A DNA stretch of 64,000 nucleotides from Microbulbifer thermotolerans (GCF_900112305.1 NZ_FOKT01000003.1:124001-188000); one strand, 5' to 3'; counted from the first letter of the stretch, positions 1 through 8,414 are shown. Translations and numbers: made by a program. Notes: generated from the letters alone by a model not told the origin.

Positions 1-294
1 ATCACTAGATACTTGGATTTCTATCGTCGCAGTTCTCTGATCACCTTTATAAAAAGCTATCTGCACATCTTTGACGATGTAATTCTTTCCGAGGTCATAT
101 TCAATCCATTGCCCATCTCCAATGGCAGACCAACGGGTTTCCAGATTGTTGTCTAGCGTATTCTCCGGGATATTGCCATCATTAGAAGAAGCAGTAACAG
201 AAACAGGATCGATTGCAAATGCGCTAACGCCATATAAGGATGAAAGCAAACACAAAATGGTAGCACTCAGTGGGATTCTTTTATATCTACTCAT
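1..294 (-). CDS. Exported F5/8C (discoidin) domain protein, 5' part only
   Basis: The first 98 codons of a gene that runs off the left edge of the window. ATG lies at 294-292. The product opens with a typical signal peptide (basic MSRYKR, hydrophobic stretch, likely cleavage after SAFA near residue 27). It then enters a discoidin-like fold with the motifs NTLDNNLETRW and WIEYDLG, usual for CBM32/F5-8C carbohydrate-binding domains. Such domains often precede polysaccharide lyases or glycosidases in marine bacteria, but the catalytic part is not in the window. It resembles the N-terminal domain of the next gene to the right, and the two share an upstream DNA module. Domain call is fairly sure; enzyme class is unknown. 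Confidence 0.8.
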   Translation of the reverse strand, partial: MSRYKRIPLSATILCLLSSLYGVSAFAIDPVSVTASSNDGNIPENTLDNNLETRWSAIGDGQWIEYDLGKNYIVKDVQIAFYKGDQRTATIEIQVSSD

Positions 295-808
295 TAATTA
301 ATCCTTTCTATCTCAGCATCGCTTTTAGATTGACCAGTAACTTACACTGATTTACAACACCTCTCGGCAGGAAAAGAGGGCGCATCCAGTTATTCAATAT
401 AAGAATCAATAAAATGAATACGCTGCAGAAAATTCTACCTTGCACATTTTTTTACAACTAGGAAAAAAACACTTTCCAAAAAGTTTTTCACGCCATCATT
501 ATTGCTATTGATCACGTATTTGTTTTTTCGCATTACTAGCCAACTAATAACAAGACATTTTTTCACGCAACGATATCTAATTTTTTCCGTTAAAACCTAT
601 TCTATATAGGAGGGTGCAATTTAGTATCAGCAAGCTATAGGTGAATGTGCTGCGTTGATATTTGATTACTTCCGGTACAATCGTGACACTGTCGCCCCCC
701 AAAATGCCAATTATTCAGCAATTGGAAAATATCGTCTCAGACAGTAGAAGAGATTACGAGTCACCCCCAAATTTCTGGAGCCTCCAAAAGAGTTTTTTCC
801 GTAAAAAT
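295..808. other. AT-rich intergenic stretch with shared upstream module
   Basis: No convincing gene is seen between the start of the left-edge gene and the terminator hairpin at 809-840. The stretch holds the conserved upstream module at 429-520, described separately. The part from 541 to 808 has no recognised feature. A GGAGG-like site near 609 is not followed by a usable reading frame. Confidence 0.5.
429..520 (-). promoter_or_regulatory. Conserved upstream module, copy A (F5/8C gene at left edge)
   Basis: Two blocks are shared with the upstream region of the beta-helix gene. Bases 429-462 match 2737-2770 at 28 of 34 positions, and 500-520 match 2808-2828 at 19 of 21. The blocks start exactly 71 bp apart in both places. 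The module lies about 135-225 bp before the start codon at 294. The constant spacing suggests a promoter plus regulator-binding site common to the two polysaccharide-binding genes. No known operator consensus is recognised. Confidence 0.55.
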
Positions 809-840
809 AAAAGGCGTGTCTCTAATTAGCCACGCCTTTT
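809..840. terminator. Bidirectional intrinsic terminator
   Basis: A perfect 10-bp stem, AAAAGGCGTG (809-818) with CACGCCTTTT (831-840), encloses a 12-nt loop. A and T runs at the stem base let it work in both directions. The only nearby gene that could use it is the minus-strand beta-helix gene ending at 1077, now separated from it by the repeat at 872-1065. Confidence 0.65.
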
Positions 841-871
841 CTATGATTACCTTGTGTACGAAAAACCATTA

Positions 872-1065
872 GGGAACCTCTGAATAATTCGTGTGGACAC
901 AATGGTAGGTTCCGGGGCGCTCAGGTAATAGGACGGATATTTCGAAAACGCACGAGTACTTCCCTGTAGCTCCGACGGATACCTCCCTGTATCCGACGGT
1001 TTCGAAATATCCGTGCTATCACCTGAGCTTCATATCCGCCTCAAATGAATTAATCAGAGGCTCCT
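872..1065 (+). repeat. TA-flanked dispersed repeat, copy 1 (194 bp)
   Basis: Left end GGGAACCTCTGAATAATTC and right end matching GAATTAATCAGAGG form terminal inverted repeats, with TA on both sides (870-871 and 1066-1067). Internally, arm 928-947 pairs with arm 1000-1019 at 19 of 20 positions. The stem extends outward through GCTCAGGT / ACCTGAGC. It starts 10 bp after the stop codon of the minus-strand beta-helix gene. This shorter variant lacks about 20 bp near the right end compared with the 215-bp copies. Confidence 0.9.
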
Positions 1066-1076
1066 TAGAGTTTGTT

Positions 1077-2396
1077 TTACTTGATAATATTCGTTTCCAC
1101 CTCTGCATCGTAATCGATATCACAAGGTGATCCGTAACATTTAATTTGATTGCAGGTGCCACTTGGGTTTGCGCAGTTTCCGTACACATTCAGATTTACA
1201 AAGCGCGTATCGTAAATACCATCAGTAAAGTGCAATCCATGGTCTGCATTGTTAGTCACTTTTAGATTTTCCAAATAAGCATTTTTGATATGCGAGGCCC
1301 GGATGCCATGACCACGGGGGCTGTCGTAGTAACCACCAACGTTGTCATCGGTTTGAATCATTACAAGATCTGCAACACGACGGAAATATATGTTGTGGAA
1401 CAAGTCAGTTTCGGTATTTCCGTTATTGTGCAGCTTTAGATCAATAGCAGTTACACCCGTAGCGCCTTTAATGTGCATACCGTTACTGCAGTACATCGCT
1501 TCGATACGCTCCATATACAAGTTATTATTACTGGTTGCTTCTCCCTGTGATGGATCACCGCTGCCTTCCAGGAACAATCCCATATGATCGTTGCGCAAAT
1601 CATAGCTGTTCGGATCTTGGTTAATATGACAGCGCAACTTGAAGTCTCTTAGTTCCACATTATTTACTGCCGTTGCATATAACAGTGGTTCATTGATGCT
1701 ATCAGCGATCGAGTCCGGCCAAGTGATAACCGTATCGTAGCCCTGTCCCACGATGTTAACGTTATCTTTAAGAATTAAAGATTCAGTTAAGTAGTAGGTT
1801 TTTGCTTCCAGATTCACGGTACCACCACCTTTTGCGGACATGGCGGCAACACAATCAGGCAGGTCATAGCTACCAACGCAGATTTCACTCTCTGGTTCAA
1901 GATTATCAGGTGCCTGGCCTAAAAGTTTTACTTCGGTAATATCTGTCCAGCTTGTAGAGGCAGAATTAGAGTGTGTTTTAATGCGCACTTCCTGCACTTC
2001 AATATCTGCAATGTCGATGAAATCAATTTCAGCCGTTGTCCCGCTGCTTTCACCATTAAACACACGTGTCCAGGAACCGCTGGTGTCAGGGCGAACATAG
2101 ATCTCAAATTTATATGTACGCTGGTCACCACGCCCCCAAGCGATACCGACTTCGCTAACCAGGGTGGGTTGCGCTAACTGTACAGTTAAATTAACCGGTG
2201 AGCCGTACCCCGCCCATCTAGATGCAAAAGACGTATCGCCATCAATTACATTAGTTGCAGGATAGTTAGCATGACCAGACCCGTCATCGAAAGCGGTTGC
2301 TATACCGATAGCTGATTCAGCACTATAGGCAGCTGAATACGCAATAGAAGCCGTTAAAGCTAAACAGCCTGCCAATATTTTATTTTTTATTATCAT
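1077..2396 (-). CDS. Secreted F5/8C + right-handed beta-helix protein
   Basis: A 439-residue exported protein. A signal peptide covers about residues 1-27. Residues about 28-160 form an F5/8C (CBM32-like) domain, with VIDGDTSFASRWAG and VSEVGIAWGRGDQRT recalling the left-edge protein. After a short Glu/Pro linker, residues about 175-430 look like a parallel beta-helix: repeated short strands, a GGGTVNL opening and NVNIVGQGYDTVI typical of pectate-lyase-like folds. Paired Cys residues near the C-terminus could form disulfides. This architecture fits a polysaccharide lyase or epimerase acting outside the cell. I cannot assign a substrate or PL family. Repeat copies flank the gene on both sides. 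Confidence 0.75.
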   Translation of the reverse strand: MIIKNKILAGCLALTASIAYSAAYSAESAIGIATAFDDGSGHANYPATNVIDGDTSFASRWAGYGSPVNLTVQLAQPTLVSEVGIAWGRGDQRTYKFEIYVRPDTSGSWTRVFNGESSGTTAEIDFIDIADIEVQEVRIKTHSNSASTSWTDITEVKLLGQAPDNLEPESEICVGSYDLPDCVAAMSAKGGGTVNLEAKTYYLTESLILKDNVNIVGQGYDTVITWPDSIADSINEPLLYATAVNNVELRDFKLRCHINQDPNSYDLRNDHMGLFLEGSGDPSQGEATSNNNLYMERIEAMYCSNGMHIKGATGVTAIDLKLHNNGNTETDLFHNIYFRRVADLVMIQTDDNVGGYYDSPRGHGIRASHIKNAYLENLKVTNNADHGLHFTDGIYDTRFVNLNVYGNCANPSGTCNQIKCYGSPCDIDYDAEVETNIIK

Positions 2397-2429
2397 AATT
2401 AAGTCCTTATATGCATCTAGATTTATTTA

Positions 2430-2644
2430 TGGAACCCCTGATTAATTCGCGTGGACACTATGGTTGCTTCCGGGGCGCTCAGGCAATAGGAAGGACATTT
2501 CGAAAACGCACGAGTACTTCCCTGTCGCTCCGACGGATACACCCCTGTATCCGACGGTTTCGAAATGCCCGTCCTATCACCTGAGCTTCACATCCGCCCC
2601 CGAAGCGCCTCTGCCACCAGAAAGTGACTTAATCAGAGGTTCCT
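2430..2644 (+). repeat. TA-flanked dispersed repeat, copy 2 (215 bp)
   Basis: A full-length copy with TA at 2428-2429 and 2645-2646. It lies 34 bp upstream of the beta-helix gene start, between that gene and its conserved upstream module. The central arms (GGAAGGACATTTCGAAA and TTTCGAAATGCCCGTCC) show four mismatches, so this copy is less well paired than those at 872 and 21470. The right half carries the 'long' tail also seen in the 49059 copy. Confidence 0.9.
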
Positions 2645-2736
2645 TATATTTCTTGAGCATCTCGATAGACCAAAGATAGTTTGCTCTATTGCGCAGTCGT
2701 CACAACGACCGAACTCAACAAATAAACAAGCCATTG

Positions 2737-2828
2737 AAAAGTCTACCGAGCATATTTTTTTATAACTAGAGTCAAAGGACTTTAAAGAAAGTATTTTGCG
2801 CCTGGAATATTGCTATAGTTCACGTATT
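2737..2828 (-). promoter_or_regulatory. Conserved upstream module, copy B (beta-helix gene)
   Basis: Counterpart of 429-520 with the same internal spacing. It now lies 341-432 bp upstream of the beta-helix start. If the 215-bp repeat at 2430-2644 and its duplicated TA are removed, the distance drops to about 125-215 bp, close to that of copy A. This implies the repeat inserted between the promoter and the gene. Confidence 0.55.
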
Positions 2829-2846
2829 ATAATTTTTATAAAGCCA

Positions 2847-2901
2847 TGAATAATTTATGTGAGCGCGGTTTGATTTCTGAATACTCAGGTAGTGGGATAG
2901 G
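2847..2901 (+). repeat. Remnant of dispersed repeat (left half)
   Basis: A decayed match to the left end of the family: TGAATAATT, then TGTGAGCGC, GGTTTG, and CTCAGGTAGTGGGATAGG, in the right order and spacing. No right end remains. The rest of 2645-3003 has no gene. Two small hairpins, 2965-2983 and 2985-3005, lie at the 3' end of the DUF5071 gene and may end its transcript. Confidence 0.45.
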
Positions 2902-3003
2902 TAAGGTGTTTAAAACCCTGTTTCAATCAAATAGCTCATAGGCTGATATATTTCCCCAACCGATCCGGAAAGTGGGCTTCCGGCGATGAAAGAACGCTTT
3001 TCA

Positions 3004-3384
3004 TCAGTTTCGTCTAAAGCGAAGCAATTCACACACTGCATCAAATACTTCTTCTTCTACTTCACTTTTTGTGGGGTGCAATTTTATGCTGTTTAGCTTG
3101 AAACGCAGCTGACAAAACACATCATCACTAACCTGGTAGAGAAGGTGTGAAACGATCCAATATTTCCACATTTCATCATTACCGGATAATATCCTTAGTA
3201 TAGGCTGCACCAGCTCCAGACCTAACATTGACAACCTCTCCGATACCAGCGGTGCGATTGGCCAGTTTAAGTCTTGCAGGCACTCCAGCAATCTCTCTAT
3301 ATGCGGTATCACTTCTTCATCTGATGCAGCTTTTAAATGCTCGCAGGCTTCATCATCAAATTTATCAATTGGGACTAATCTCAT
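3004..3384 (-). CDS. DUF5071 domain protein, start codon at repeat remnant
   Basis: A 126-residue cytoplasmic protein recognisable as DUF5071 by PIDKFDDEACEHLKAASDEE, LLECLQDLNWPIA and the later WKYW. Helical DUF5071 proteins are often found among immunity-type genes, but the function is not established. An upstream in-frame extension to 3534 overlaps the TetR gene and reads through a repeat remnant, so I start at the ATG at 3384. That ATG falls in the TAATGA at the inner edge of the remnant, so the leader is repeat-derived. No good Shine-Dalgarno is seen. Expression is uncertain. Confidence 0.65.
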   Translation of the reverse strand: MRLVPIDKFDDEACEHLKAASDEEVIPHIERLLECLQDLNWPIAPLVSERLSMLGLELVQPILRILSGNDEMWKYWIVSHLLYQVSDDVFCQLRFKLNSIKLHPTKSEVEEEVFDAVCELLRFRRN

Positions 3385-3440
3385 TACCTGAGCGCCGAAC
3401 CAACTACAAGATTGATATGAATTAATCAGAGTTTCGTTAA
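3385..3440 (-). repeat. Remnant of dispersed repeat upstream of DUF5071 gene
   Basis: Read on the minus strand from 3440, it begins TTAACGAAACTCTGATTAAT and continues to GGCGCTCAGGTAAT. This matches the left half of the full copies up to the first arm. It lies 33 bp after the stop of the TetR gene and directly before the DUF5071 start. Confidence 0.7.
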
Positions 3441-3473
3441 TGAAAAGCCCGTGCCGATTATTCCATGTCGCAC

Positions 3474-4100
3474 TCAGGCTATATCGGCGTTTCCGTATGC
3501 CCGCAAAAAGGTAGTAACCGCTTGGTTTACCCACTGGTCGATCTGGGCTTCCGAGGCCTGAGACTCGGGATGGGTGAGGGCAATCAGCTGAGCCTCGCCG
3601 CGCAACATCCCCGTAAACAGGGTTGCAGCCGCTTCGAGCCCGATGACCTGTACATCAATCTCGCCGGCGTTGGCCGCTTTCTCCAGGTGCGCCGCCAGTA
3701 CCTTGGTCATGGTGCCGGGGCCACTGGTGTAGAAGGTACGAGCCAGGTGCGGAAATTTATCCGCCACGGCGACCACCACACGGAAAAGCGCCAGGGACTC
3801 ATAGGACAGCAAAAGGCTGAGGTATGTGTGACCAATTTCCAGCAAAACCTTGCGGATATTGCCCGGAGTCACTTCGATCTGCTGCACCCTGCGGGTAAAA
3901 CGGCTGCACTGATATTCGATCACCGCGGCGAAGAGCGCTTCCTTTTTGGGGTAGCGGGAATAAAGCGTCGCCTTGGACACACCTGCCGCCTGCTGGATCA
4001 TGTCCGTGGTGGCGGCATTAAAGCCATGCTCGAGAAAGACCTGGGAGGCCGCCTTCAGAACACATAGGGACTTGTCGTCTGTGGCGATTGTCTGGCTCAA
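3474..4100 (-). CDS. TetR/AcrR-family repressor of the efflux operon
   Basis: A 208-residue regulator. The N-terminal helix-turn-helix spans about residues 28-50 (TTDMIQQAAGVSKATLYSRY, with the family's ending YPKKEALF). The C-terminal ligand domain resembles AefR/MtrR-type proteins. The start is a TTG at 4100, preceded by AGGTGA four bases upstream. The gene is divergent from the efflux operon and separated by about 150 bp carrying a palindrome and a -35/-10 pair. By family and position it probably represses the efflux genes and itself, released by a toxic ligand. The ligand is unknown. Confidence 0.85.
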   Translation of the reverse strand: MSQTIATDDKSLCVLKAASQVFLEHGFNAATTDMIQQAAGVSKATLYSRYPKKEALFAAVIEYQCSRFTRRVQQIEVTPGNIRKVLLEIGHTYLSLLLSYESLALFRVVVAVADKFPHLARTFYTSGPGTMTKVLAAHLEKAANAGEIDVQVIGLEAAATLFTGMLRGEAQLIALTHPESQASEAQIDQWVNQAVTTFLRAYGNADIA

Positions 4101-4157
4101 GGGATCACCTGCCTGTGAAAATGGATCTCAATGAACGGACTATACCGAAACCCTCAC

Positions 4158-4188
4158 TTGACATAAACTGTACCGATCGGTTTATACT
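4158..4188 (+). promoter_or_regulatory. Efflux promoter with overlapping palindromic operator
   Basis: TTGACA at 4158-4163 is followed by TTTATA at 4181-4186 (17-bp spacing) or TATACT at 4183-4188 (19-bp). The spacer carries the perfect palindrome ACCGATCGGT (4172-4181) within AAACTGTACCGATCGGTTT. A repressor bound there would block RNA polymerase. Confidence 0.65.
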
Positions 4189-4247
4189 CCGCGACCTCTC
4201 TTTCCCGCCTAACTCATTGTAAATTTCGCTTTAAACGCAGGTGTATT

Positions 4248-5804
4248 GTGGGTGCGAAGCAACTCCTATCGGTTTTCGTCATTCTGAACAGTACTAAACG
4301 GTACAGTTCATCGCTATTTCGGTTTCTGTCTCCCAGCACCCGGACGGGATGCTTGCTGGCTGTCACCCTGCTGGGTGGCTGCGCCTCTTTGCCTGATGGG
4401 ACGCAGCCTGGCGATATCCAGCTCCCGCAGCCCCCATCTCTTGTGGCCGCGCAAAGTCTGTCGGAACAGCCGGTGCCCCAAGCCTGGTGGGCCCTGTTCA
4501 ACGACGAGCTGCTGGCACAAATGGAGCGCGATCTGGCCACCGGCAACCTGGATCTGCAGCTGGCGGCGGCACGGGTTGAGCAAAGCCGGGCCAGGCTTGG
4601 CCTGGCCGCATCGGCCCAGGGCCTGCAGCTGGATGCCGCGGGCGGCTATTCACGCAGTCAGCTGAGTGAGTTTTCCCGCCTGGCGGCGCTGGGGGCTCCC
4701 ACCGATCCCAGCGACTACTGGAGCCTGGGTACCCGTGCCAGTTGGGAGCTGGATCTTTGGGGGCAGCTGAGCAAGCGTACTGCCGCCGCCGGGCAGCGTC
4801 TGCTGGCAAGCCGCTATGCGCTGGCGGGCGCCCGGGTCTCCGTCTCCGCCGAAGTGGCGCGGACCTATCTGCTGCTGCGAGGGGTACAGCAGAAGCTGCG
4901 CCTGGCGGAAAAGGAACTCGAGATCAACCGCGATCTGCTGGCGCTGCAGCAAAGCCGCAGAGCCCAGGGGGTAGCGACGGACTATGACACCGCCTCGGCC
5001 CGCGCAGCCGTGGCCGCTGCTGAGGCACAGATTCCCCTGCTGGAAACCCAGCGGGATCAGCTAATGAACGCTCTGGCGCTGCTTCTGGGCAAGGCGCCAG
5101 AGGCACTCAATGCACAGCTGACGAAAAGCGCACACCAACCTGAGCTGCCGAAACAGCTGCCGGTCGGGCTGCCATCGGAGCTGGCCCGCCGGCGTCCCGA
5201 TATATTGGCGGCGGAAGCACAGCTGCAGGCGGCCACGGCGGATATCGCCGCGGCCCGGGCGGATTTTTATCCGCGTATCACCCTGGGACTGAGTGCAGGA
5301 ATGGAGGCGATAGAAAGCGCCGATTTCGGCAGCTGGGGTTCGCGCACCTTCTCCCTGGGGCCCTCCCTTTACCTGCCCATTTTTCAGGGCGGGCGCTTGC
5401 GCCGGATGTTGGAGCTGCGCGAAGCCGGGCAGAAGGAAGCGGCCATTCGCTACCGCAAAACCGTACTCAGCGCCTGGCATGAGGTGAACAATGCCATGAA
5501 AGGGTACAGCGATGCCCTGCGCCGCTACCAGGCATTGCAGCAGGCCAGTGTGGACACCGATCAGGCGCTTGCAACCGTTCAACGGGCCCGCCGTCATGGT
5601 GTCGCCAGCCGTATTGCGGTACGGCAGGCGCAGCTCGCCGAGCTGCGTCAGGAGAGGGCGCTGACAGATGCGGCTACCGCCTCGGCACTGTCGGTGGTGG
5701 CCCTGTATCGCGCGCTGGGGGGCGGCTGGTCGGATGCGCTGGCACCAGCCCCCGCAACAGACACGCAAGCCGGGAATATTGTAGCGGGAGGAACTCGTGG
5801 CTGA
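4248..5804 (+). CDS. Outer-membrane efflux lipoprotein (OprM/NodT type)
   Basis: A 518-residue TolC-like outer-membrane factor giving the exit channel of the tripartite pump. A lipobox (LLGGCAS) at about residues 42-48 marks a lipoprotein. Two OEP repeats follow with long Ala/Gln/Arg-rich coiled coils, and the conserved LARRRPDILAAEAQLQAAT segment lies in the second half. The start is a GTG at 4248 with GCAGG six bases upstream. The leader before the lipobox is long, and no better in-frame start exists between it and the lipobox. The stop overlaps the next gene by 8 bp. Confidence 0.88.
   Translation: MGAKQLLSVFVILNSTKRYSSSLFRFLSPSTRTGCLLAVTLLGGCASLPDGTQPGDIQLPQPPSLVAAQSLSEQPVPQAWWALFNDELLAQMERDLATGNLDLQLAAARVEQSRARLGLAASAQGLQLDAAGGYSRSQLSEFSRLAALGAPTDPSDYWSLGTRASWELDLWGQLSKRTAAAGQRLLASRYALAGARVSVSAEVARTYLLLRGVQQKLRLAEKELEINRDLLALQQSRRAQGVATDYDTASARAAVAAAEAQIPLLETQRDQLMNALALLLGKAPEALNAQLTKSAHQPELPKQLPVGLPSELARRRPDILAAEAQLQAATADIAAARADFYPRITLGLSAGMEAIESADFGSWGSRTFSLGPSLYLPIFQGGRLRRMLELREAGQKEAAIRYRKTVLSAWHEVNNAMKGYSDALRRYQALQQASVDTDQALATVQRARRHGVASRIAVRQAQLAELRQERALTDAATASALSVVALYRALGGGWSDALAPAPATDTQAGNIVAGGTRG
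4285..4310 (+). promoter_or_regulatory. Second TetR-type operator candidate, inside the CDS
   Basis: An inverted repeat with 10-bp arms, TGAACAGTAC (4285-4294) and GTACAGTTCA (4301-4310), matching at 9 of 10 positions around a 6-bp spacer. It shares the GTACAGTT / AACTGTAC core with the promoter operator. It lies within the first 21 codons of the outer-membrane factor gene and could strengthen repression. Confidence 0.45.
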
Positions 5805-7341
5805 GGCTTCCGCACCGCAACCGGGCCCCCAGCAGCCGGTCTTCAACCTGCGGCTGGCCCTGGGACTGCTGGGCATCCTGCTGGCCGCAATGACCGCGGG
5901 ACTGAACAGCCGGGTTCCCGGTCTGGCGCTGGCGGATATCCGCGGCCAGCTCGGCCTGAGTTATGACCAGGGCACCTGGCTGAGCACCCTGTACGCCGCC
6001 GGTGAACTGATCGCCATGCCCTTTGCCTCCTGGTTTGGCATCACCTTCTCTCTGCGGCGGTTCCACCTGTCGATGCTGCTGTCGATGATGGCCCTGGCAG
6101 TGGTCATGCCTTTTGTGGGCAATTTCTATCTGCTGGCGGGACTGCGACTGCTGCAGGGACTGTTTGCCGGAGCGCTGATTCCGCTGCTGATGGGCGCAGC
6201 CCTGCGCTTTCTGCCATTGTCGATCCGCCTGCACGGTCTGGCACTCTACGCCATGACCGCCACTCTATCCCCCAATGTGGCGGTATGGCTGGCGGCGCAG
6301 CTGGCGGAAGATCCCGTGTCCCTGAATTGGCTGTACTGGCAAGTAATTCCCCTGGGGCTGCTGGCTGCTGCGCTGGTGTATTACGGCATCCCGGCCTCGC
6401 CTCCGGCACTGCCCAGGCTGAAACAGGGCAACTGGCTGGGGATGGCCCTGGGTGTACCCGGCCTGGGCCTGCTGGCTATCGGCATCGGCCAGGGGGTGCG
6501 CCTGGAGTGGCTGCATTCCCCCCTGATCTGCCTGCTGCTGGGGCTGGGGGGAGTTCTGACACTGCTGTTTCTGATCAGTGAATGGCGTCATCCGGCACCC
6601 TTTATCAGATTGCAGATGCTGAGTCGGCGCAATCTGGGACTGGGATTCACGGTGTTCTTCTTTCTGCTGGTGGCCATGTCCGCCGGGGTCAGTGTGCCGG
6701 TCTCGGTTCTGGCTCAGCTACAAGGGTTCCGGCTGGAGCAGATGACCGCCCTCGGCCTGATTATTGGTCTGCCGCAGCTGTTTATGGGCTCGGTGGTGGC
6801 GCTGCTGCTGTACCGGCGCTGGATGGATGCCCGCTATCTGTTTGCGCTGGGGCTGGGCCTGATGGCGCTGGGCTGCTTCCTGGCCTCCCGCATCACCAGC
6901 GAGTGGATGGTGGACCAGTTTTTCTGGTCCCAGGTGTTGCAGGCCATTGGCCAGCCGATCGCCGTAGTCTGTCTGCTGTTTTTGGGCACCAGCGTTGTAC
7001 AGCCGATGGAGGGTCCCTTTGTGGCCGGTATCGTCAACACCATCCGGGCCCTGGGGACTCTGCTGGGTGGCGCCTTTGTCGGCCAGCTGACGGCAGATCG
7101 CAGCCGGTTCCATTCCGACATGCTGCTCAACCACGCGGGGATGTGGCTGAGCCACAACCCGGCCCCACCGGCTATCGATAACCTGGCCCAGGTGATCTCC
7201 ACCCAGGCGGCGGTACTGGCCAGCGCCGATATCTTCCTGGTCTTTATGACGCTGCTGCTGGTGCTGATTCCGCCGGTACTGTGCCTGCAATATGTGCCGG
7301 CACCCCGTATCCCCGCACCGCCGGCCGCGCAGGCAGGCTGA
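5797..7341 (+). CDS. DHA2-family MFS drug exporter (EmrB-like)
   Basis: A 514-residue polytopic inner-membrane protein with about 14 hydrophobic segments, as expected for the DHA2 family. The region LADIRGQLGLSYDQGTWLST near the N-terminus is typical of EmrB/FarB exporters. It should use the proton gradient to pump drugs or hydrophobic compounds through the neighbouring adaptor and outer-membrane factor. It starts at GTG 5797 with GGGAGGA before it, overlapping the previous stop, so the two genes are translationally coupled. Substrate cannot be told from sequence. Confidence 0.88.
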   Translation: MAEASAPQPGPQQPVFNLRLALGLLGILLAAMTAGLNSRVPGLALADIRGQLGLSYDQGTWLSTLYAAGELIAMPFASWFGITFSLRRFHLSMLLSMMALAVVMPFVGNFYLLAGLRLLQGLFAGALIPLLMGAALRFLPLSIRLHGLALYAMTATLSPNVAVWLAAQLAEDPVSLNWLYWQVIPLGLLAAALVYYGIPASPPALPRLKQGNWLGMALGVPGLGLLAIGIGQGVRLEWLHSPLICLLLGLGGVLTLLFLISEWRHPAPFIRLQMLSRRNLGLGFTVFFFLLVAMSAGVSVPVSVLAQLQGFRLEQMTALGLIIGLPQLFMGSVVALLLYRRWMDARYLFALGLGLMALGCFLASRITSEWMVDQFFWSQVLQAIGQPIAVVCLLFLGTSVVQPMEGPFVAGIVNTIRALGTLLGGAFVGQLTADRSRFHSDMLLNHAGMWLSHNPAPPAIDNLAQVISTQAAVLASADIFLVFMTLLLVLIPPVLCLQYVPAPRIPAPPAAQAG

Positions 7342-7374
7342 ATTCTTGTATTTGAACAAAGAAGGTTTGAAGTC

Positions 7375-8397
7375 ATGAAGAAAAACCGAATTGTCCTGGC
7401 AGGCGGCGCCCTTCTGGTGATCGCCGTTGCTGCCATTATCCTGATCGGTGTGGGGTCCGGTGGCGTCCAGGCCACCGACAATGCCTATATCAAAGCGGAT
7501 ATGACCGCCGTTGCACCACAGATTTCAGGTGTCATTCGCAAGGTGGCCGTACGCGACTATCAGCCGGTGGAAAAAGGCGATCTGCTGTTCACCATCGACG
7601 ACCGGGAACTGAACGCAGCCCTGCGTCAGGCCGAGGCGGATGTGGCCAGCGCGGAAGCGGATATCCACCGGATTCAGGTGCTGCTGGATGCCCACAAGAA
7701 CAGGATCCGCCAGGCACAGGCCGTGCTGAAGGTGGATGAGGCTAACCTGCAACTGGCCCGCGCCAATCAGAAACGGTTCCGCAGTCTGGCACAGGAGGGT
7801 TCCGGCACCGAGCAGGACCAGGAGCAGGCGGACGCGGTGCTGGCCGTGCAACAGGCCACATTCAAAAGAGATGAAGAAGCCCTTCAGGCGGCACACAAGC
7901 AGGAAAAGGTGCTGCAATCCCAGCTCGATATGGCCCGGGCAGCCCTGACGGCGGCACAGGCCAGGCGGGATCGTGCCCAGCTGCAGCTGTCCTATACGCA
8001 GGTGAGGGCGCCGGTTTCCGGTGTGGTGGCCCAGCGACTGCCGCGGGAGGGAAGCTATGTGCACGCCGGCCAGACCCAGATTACTCTGGTGCCCCTGAAC
8101 ACCCTCTATATCGAGGCCAACTACCGGGAAACCCAGCTGGCAGAGGTTCACCCTGGCCAGCCAGTGACTTTCCGGGTGGATGCCCTGCCGGGGCTTGAAT
8201 TCAGGGGCCATGTGGAAAGCCTGGGACCGGCGTCCGGGGTCAGTTTCTCACCGGTAGCGCCGCACAATGCCACCGGCAATTTCACCAAGATCGTCCAGCG
8301 CCTGCCGGTGCGTATCCGCATCGACGATGGCCAGCCCCAGGCGGCGCGGCTGCGGGTGGGCATGTCGGTTCGACCGGAAATTCATACAGATCAATAA
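7375..8397 (+). CDS. HlyD-family membrane fusion protein (EmrA-like)
   Basis: A 340-residue periplasmic adaptor with one N-terminal membrane anchor (residues about 7-28). A lipoyl half-motif follows (APQISGVIRKVAVRDYQPVE), then a long helical hairpin rich in Ala/Gln, and the second half-motif (RAPVSGVVAQRL). It links the MFS exporter to the outer-membrane factor. It lies 33 bp after the exporter gene in the same operon. Family assignment is firm. Confidence 0.88.
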   Translation: MKKNRIVLAGGALLVIAVAAIILIGVGSGGVQATDNAYIKADMTAVAPQISGVIRKVAVRDYQPVEKGDLLFTIDDRELNAALRQAEADVASAEADIHRIQVLLDAHKNRIRQAQAVLKVDEANLQLARANQKRFRSLAQEGSGTEQDQEQADAVLAVQQATFKRDEEALQAAHKQEKVLQSQLDMARAALTAAQARRDRAQLQLSYTQVRAPVSGVVAQRLPREGSYVHAGQTQITLVPLNTLYIEANYRETQLAEVHPGQPVTFRVDALPGLEFRGHVESLGPASGVSFSPVAPHNATGNFTKIVQRLPVRIRIDDGQPQAARLRVGMSVRPEIHTDQ

Positions 8398-8414
8398 GTG
8401 AAGGGCAAGACAGA

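Noticed and set aside
600-840. c-di-GMP or other riboswitch, or a small RNA ending at the 809-840 hairpin
   Set aside because: No conserved aptamer core could be matched and no promoter was clear. The hairpin is better explained as the terminator of the minus-strand gene displaced by a repeat.
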